A DNA stretch of 64,000 bases, from positions 248,001 to 312,000 of the forward strand of contig JAAVUU010000004.1 of NCBI GenBank assembly GCA_018449595.1, written 5' to 3'. The notes beneath the pieces are model-generated. The model saw only the letters and a list, made by a program, of their open reading frames with translations. It was not told the origin of the DNA and ran no database searches. This stretch comes from Rhizobiales bacterium dw_265. GTDB taxonomy: Bacteria; Pseudomonadota; Alphaproteobacteria; Micropepsales; Micropepsaceae. How positions within the stretch are numbered: position 1 is the first letter of the stretch; each line of letters opens with the position of its first letter. Position numbers and translations under genes: made by a program. Positions 62,459 through 64,000 of the stretch are shown here, piece by piece.

Positions 62459-64000
62459 TTAGGCCTGCGGTGCCTCGGCGGGCGCCTTCTTGGCCAAATC
62501 CTCGCCGGTGGCCTGGTCCACCTGCTTCATCGAGAGGCGGACCTTGCCGCGATCGTCGAAGCCCAGCAGCTTGACCTTCACGGCCTGGCCTTCCTTGACC
62601 ACATCCTTGGGATTGGCGACGCGGCCCTGCGCCAGTTCGGAAACATGCACCAGCCCGTCCTTGGGGCCGAAGAAGTTCACGAAAGCGCCGAAGTCCATCA
62701 CCTTGACGATCTTGCCGTCATAAATCTGGCCGACCTCGGGTTCCGCCGTCAGGCCGCGAATCCACTTGATCGCCGCCTTGATGGCTTCGTGATCCGAAGA
62801 CGCCACCTTGACGGTGCCGTCGTCTTCCACATTGATCTTGGCGCCGGTCTTTTCCACGATCTCGCGGATTACCTTGCCGCCGGTGCCGATCACGTCGCGG
62901 ATCTTGTCGGTGGGGATCTTGATCTGCTCGATGCGCGGGGCATGTTCGCCCAGCTCGGCGCGGGCGCCGGTCAGGGCCTTGTTCATCTCGCCAAGGATAT
63001 GGATGCGGCCGCCCTGGGCCTGGGCCAGCGCGACCTTCATGATCTCTTCGGTGATGCCGGCGATCTTGATGTCCATCTGCAGGCTGGTGATGCCGTCCTC
63101 GGTGCCCGCGACCTTGAAGTCCATGTCGCCCAGGTGATCCTCATCACCCAGGATGTCGGACAGAACCGCATAACGATCCCCCTCAAGAATAAGCCCCATG
63201 GCGATACCGGCGGTGGGCTTCTTCAAGGGAACGCCCGCATCCATCAGCGCCAGCGAGGTGCCGCAGACGGTCGCCATCGAGGACGAGCCATTGGACTCGG
63301 TGATCTCCGACACCACGCGCATGGTGTAGGGGAACTCGTCCTTCTTGGGCAGCATCGGATGGATGGCGCGCCAGGCCAGCTTGCCATGGCCGATTTCGCG
63401 GCGGCCGGGCGAACCCATGCGGCCGGTTTCGCCCACGCTGTAGGGAGGGAAGTTGTAGTGCAGCATGAAGGTCTGCTTGCCGGTGCCTTCCAGGCTGTCC
63501 ACGAACTGCTCGTCCTCGGCGGTGCCCAGGGTGCAGACGCAAAGCGCCTGGGTTTCGCCGCGGGTGAACAGGGCCGAGCCATGGGTGCGCGGCAGGATGC
63601 CGACTTCCGCCACGATGGGACGCACGGTGGTCAGGTCGCGGCCGTCGACGCGCGTCTTGGTGTCCAGCACCGCATTGCGCATCACATCGGCTTCCACGTC
63701 ATGCAGCAGGCTGCCATAGACATTGGCGGCAACCTTGCCCTCGCCTTCGCCGACGAACTGCGCGGCGAACTTCTTCTTCGCCGCCGACAGCGCGTCGCGG
63801 CGCTCGAACTTGATGGGAAGCTTGAAAGCCGCCGCCAGGTCGGCCGAGGCGGCCGCCTTGATCGCGGCGCGCACCGGGGCATGGATGTCGCCCGGCACGG
63901 CGCGCGGGTCTTTCGCCGCCTTTTCGGCAAGACGGATGATGGCGTCGATGGCGGTCTGCATATGCTTGTGGCCGAACATCACCGCGCCCAGCATCACCTC
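62459..64000 (-). CDS. pnp: Polynucleotide phosphorylase, N-terminus cut by window edge
   Basis: The C-terminal 513 residues of PNPase, a 3'-5' exoribonuclease and polymerase of the degradosome. Visible are the end of the first RNase PH domain and linker, the catalytic second RNase PH domain ([15 protein letters not shown] with the metal Asp residues), the KH domain ([10 protein letters not shown]) and the S1 domain ([18 protein letters not shown]), then an Ala/Glu-rich tail. The upstream part, usually after rpsO, lies beyond the right edge. A terminator follows. Confidence 0.95.
   Translation of the reverse strand, partial: EVMLGAVMFGHKHMQTAIDAIIRLAEKAAKDPRAVPGDIHAPVRAAIKAAASADLAAAFKLPIKFERRDALSAAKKKFAAQFVGEGEGKVAANVYGSLLHDVEADVMRNAVLDTKTRVDGRDLTTVRPIVAEVGILPRTHGSALFTRGETQALCVCTLGTAEDEQFVDSLEGTGKQTFMLHYNFPPYSVGETGRMGSPGRREIGHGKLAWRAIHPMLPKKDEFPYTMRVVSEITESNGSSSMATVCGTSLALMDAGVPLKKPTAGIAMGLILEGDRYAVLSDILGDEDHLGDMDFKVAGTEDGITSLQMDIKIAGITEEIMKVALAQAQGGRIHILGEMNKALTGARAELGEHAPRIEQIKIPTDKIRDVIGTGGKVIREIVEKTGAKINVEDDGTVKVASSDHEAIKAAIKWIRGLTAEPEVGQIYDGKIVKVMDFGAFVNFFGPKDGLVHVSELAQGRVANPKDVVKEGQAVKVKLLGFDDRGKVRLSMKQVDQATGEDLAKKAPAEAPQA

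Overview
This 64 kb window is high-GC chromosomal DNA of an alphaproteobacterium. The evidence is a CC0125/CC1285-type lipoprotein, a DivJ/PleC-like histidine kinase, a PmtA-like phospholipid methyltransferase next to dnaKJ, a HIG1-domain protein, an alphaproteobacterial-type RpoH promoter and frequent GTG/TTG starts. The gene set would suit a Rhizomicrobium/Micropepsales-like or caulobacterial lineage, but that placement is inference. The region is almost fully coding, no gap without a gene exceeds 300 bp, and I see no phage, insertion sequence or CRISPR array. Both edges cut a gene: an acyl-CoA synthetase on the left and pnp on the right.

Layout, left half. 1-4.6 kb: acyl-CoA synthetase, TusA-like protein, lipoprotein, processive GT2 glycosyltransferase and a CHAP-domain lipoprotein. 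4.6-8.7 kb: two kup potassium transporters in tandem. 8.8-12 kb: an RlmI-type methyltransferase, a small beta-rich protein, then psd-pssA (phosphatidylethanolamine synthesis). 12-23 kb: a Gly-rich secreted protein, an orphan histidine kinase, and an uncharacterised amidoligase/transglutaminase cluster (zinc peptidase; transglutaminase-DUF2126; circularly permuted ATP-grasp fused to alpha-E; second transglutaminase; ZIP transporter). This cluster is the most interesting system here. 23-29.2 kb: a sugar-acid module with a 2-hydroxyacid dehydrogenase, an SRPBCC protein, a ModA-like binding protein, a Tat-exported mannonate-dehydratase-like protein, an MFS transporter and D-galactonate dehydratase.

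Right half. 29.2-34 kb: DUF983 protein, an orphan ParA with a small coupled partner, a Rieske oxygenase, an MFS transporter and tRNA-Thr(CGT). 34-45 kb: PQQ-type sugar dehydrogenase, fsa-xerC, priA, a low-GC GIY-YIG gene that looks acquired, leuC, HIG1 protein, UspA and mutS. 45-50 kb: a translationally coupled maeB-M20 peptidase-tspO run and mlaA. 50-57 kb: dnaK behind an RpoH-type promoter, dnaJ, the PmtA-like methyltransferase, moeB and an unrecognised 574-residue protein. 57-64 kb: a coupled zf-CHCC-polA-lspA run, a PduO-type adenosyltransferase, three small proteins and pnp with a clear terminator.

The genome is compact. Many genes are coupled by ATGA/GTGA/TTGA overlaps, and three separate convergent gene pairs end inside one shared CTAG. 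Convergent junctions carry palindromic repeats, including two large copies of one family. Gene starts were moved to the best-supported Shine-Dalgarno site where the longest frame was implausible.
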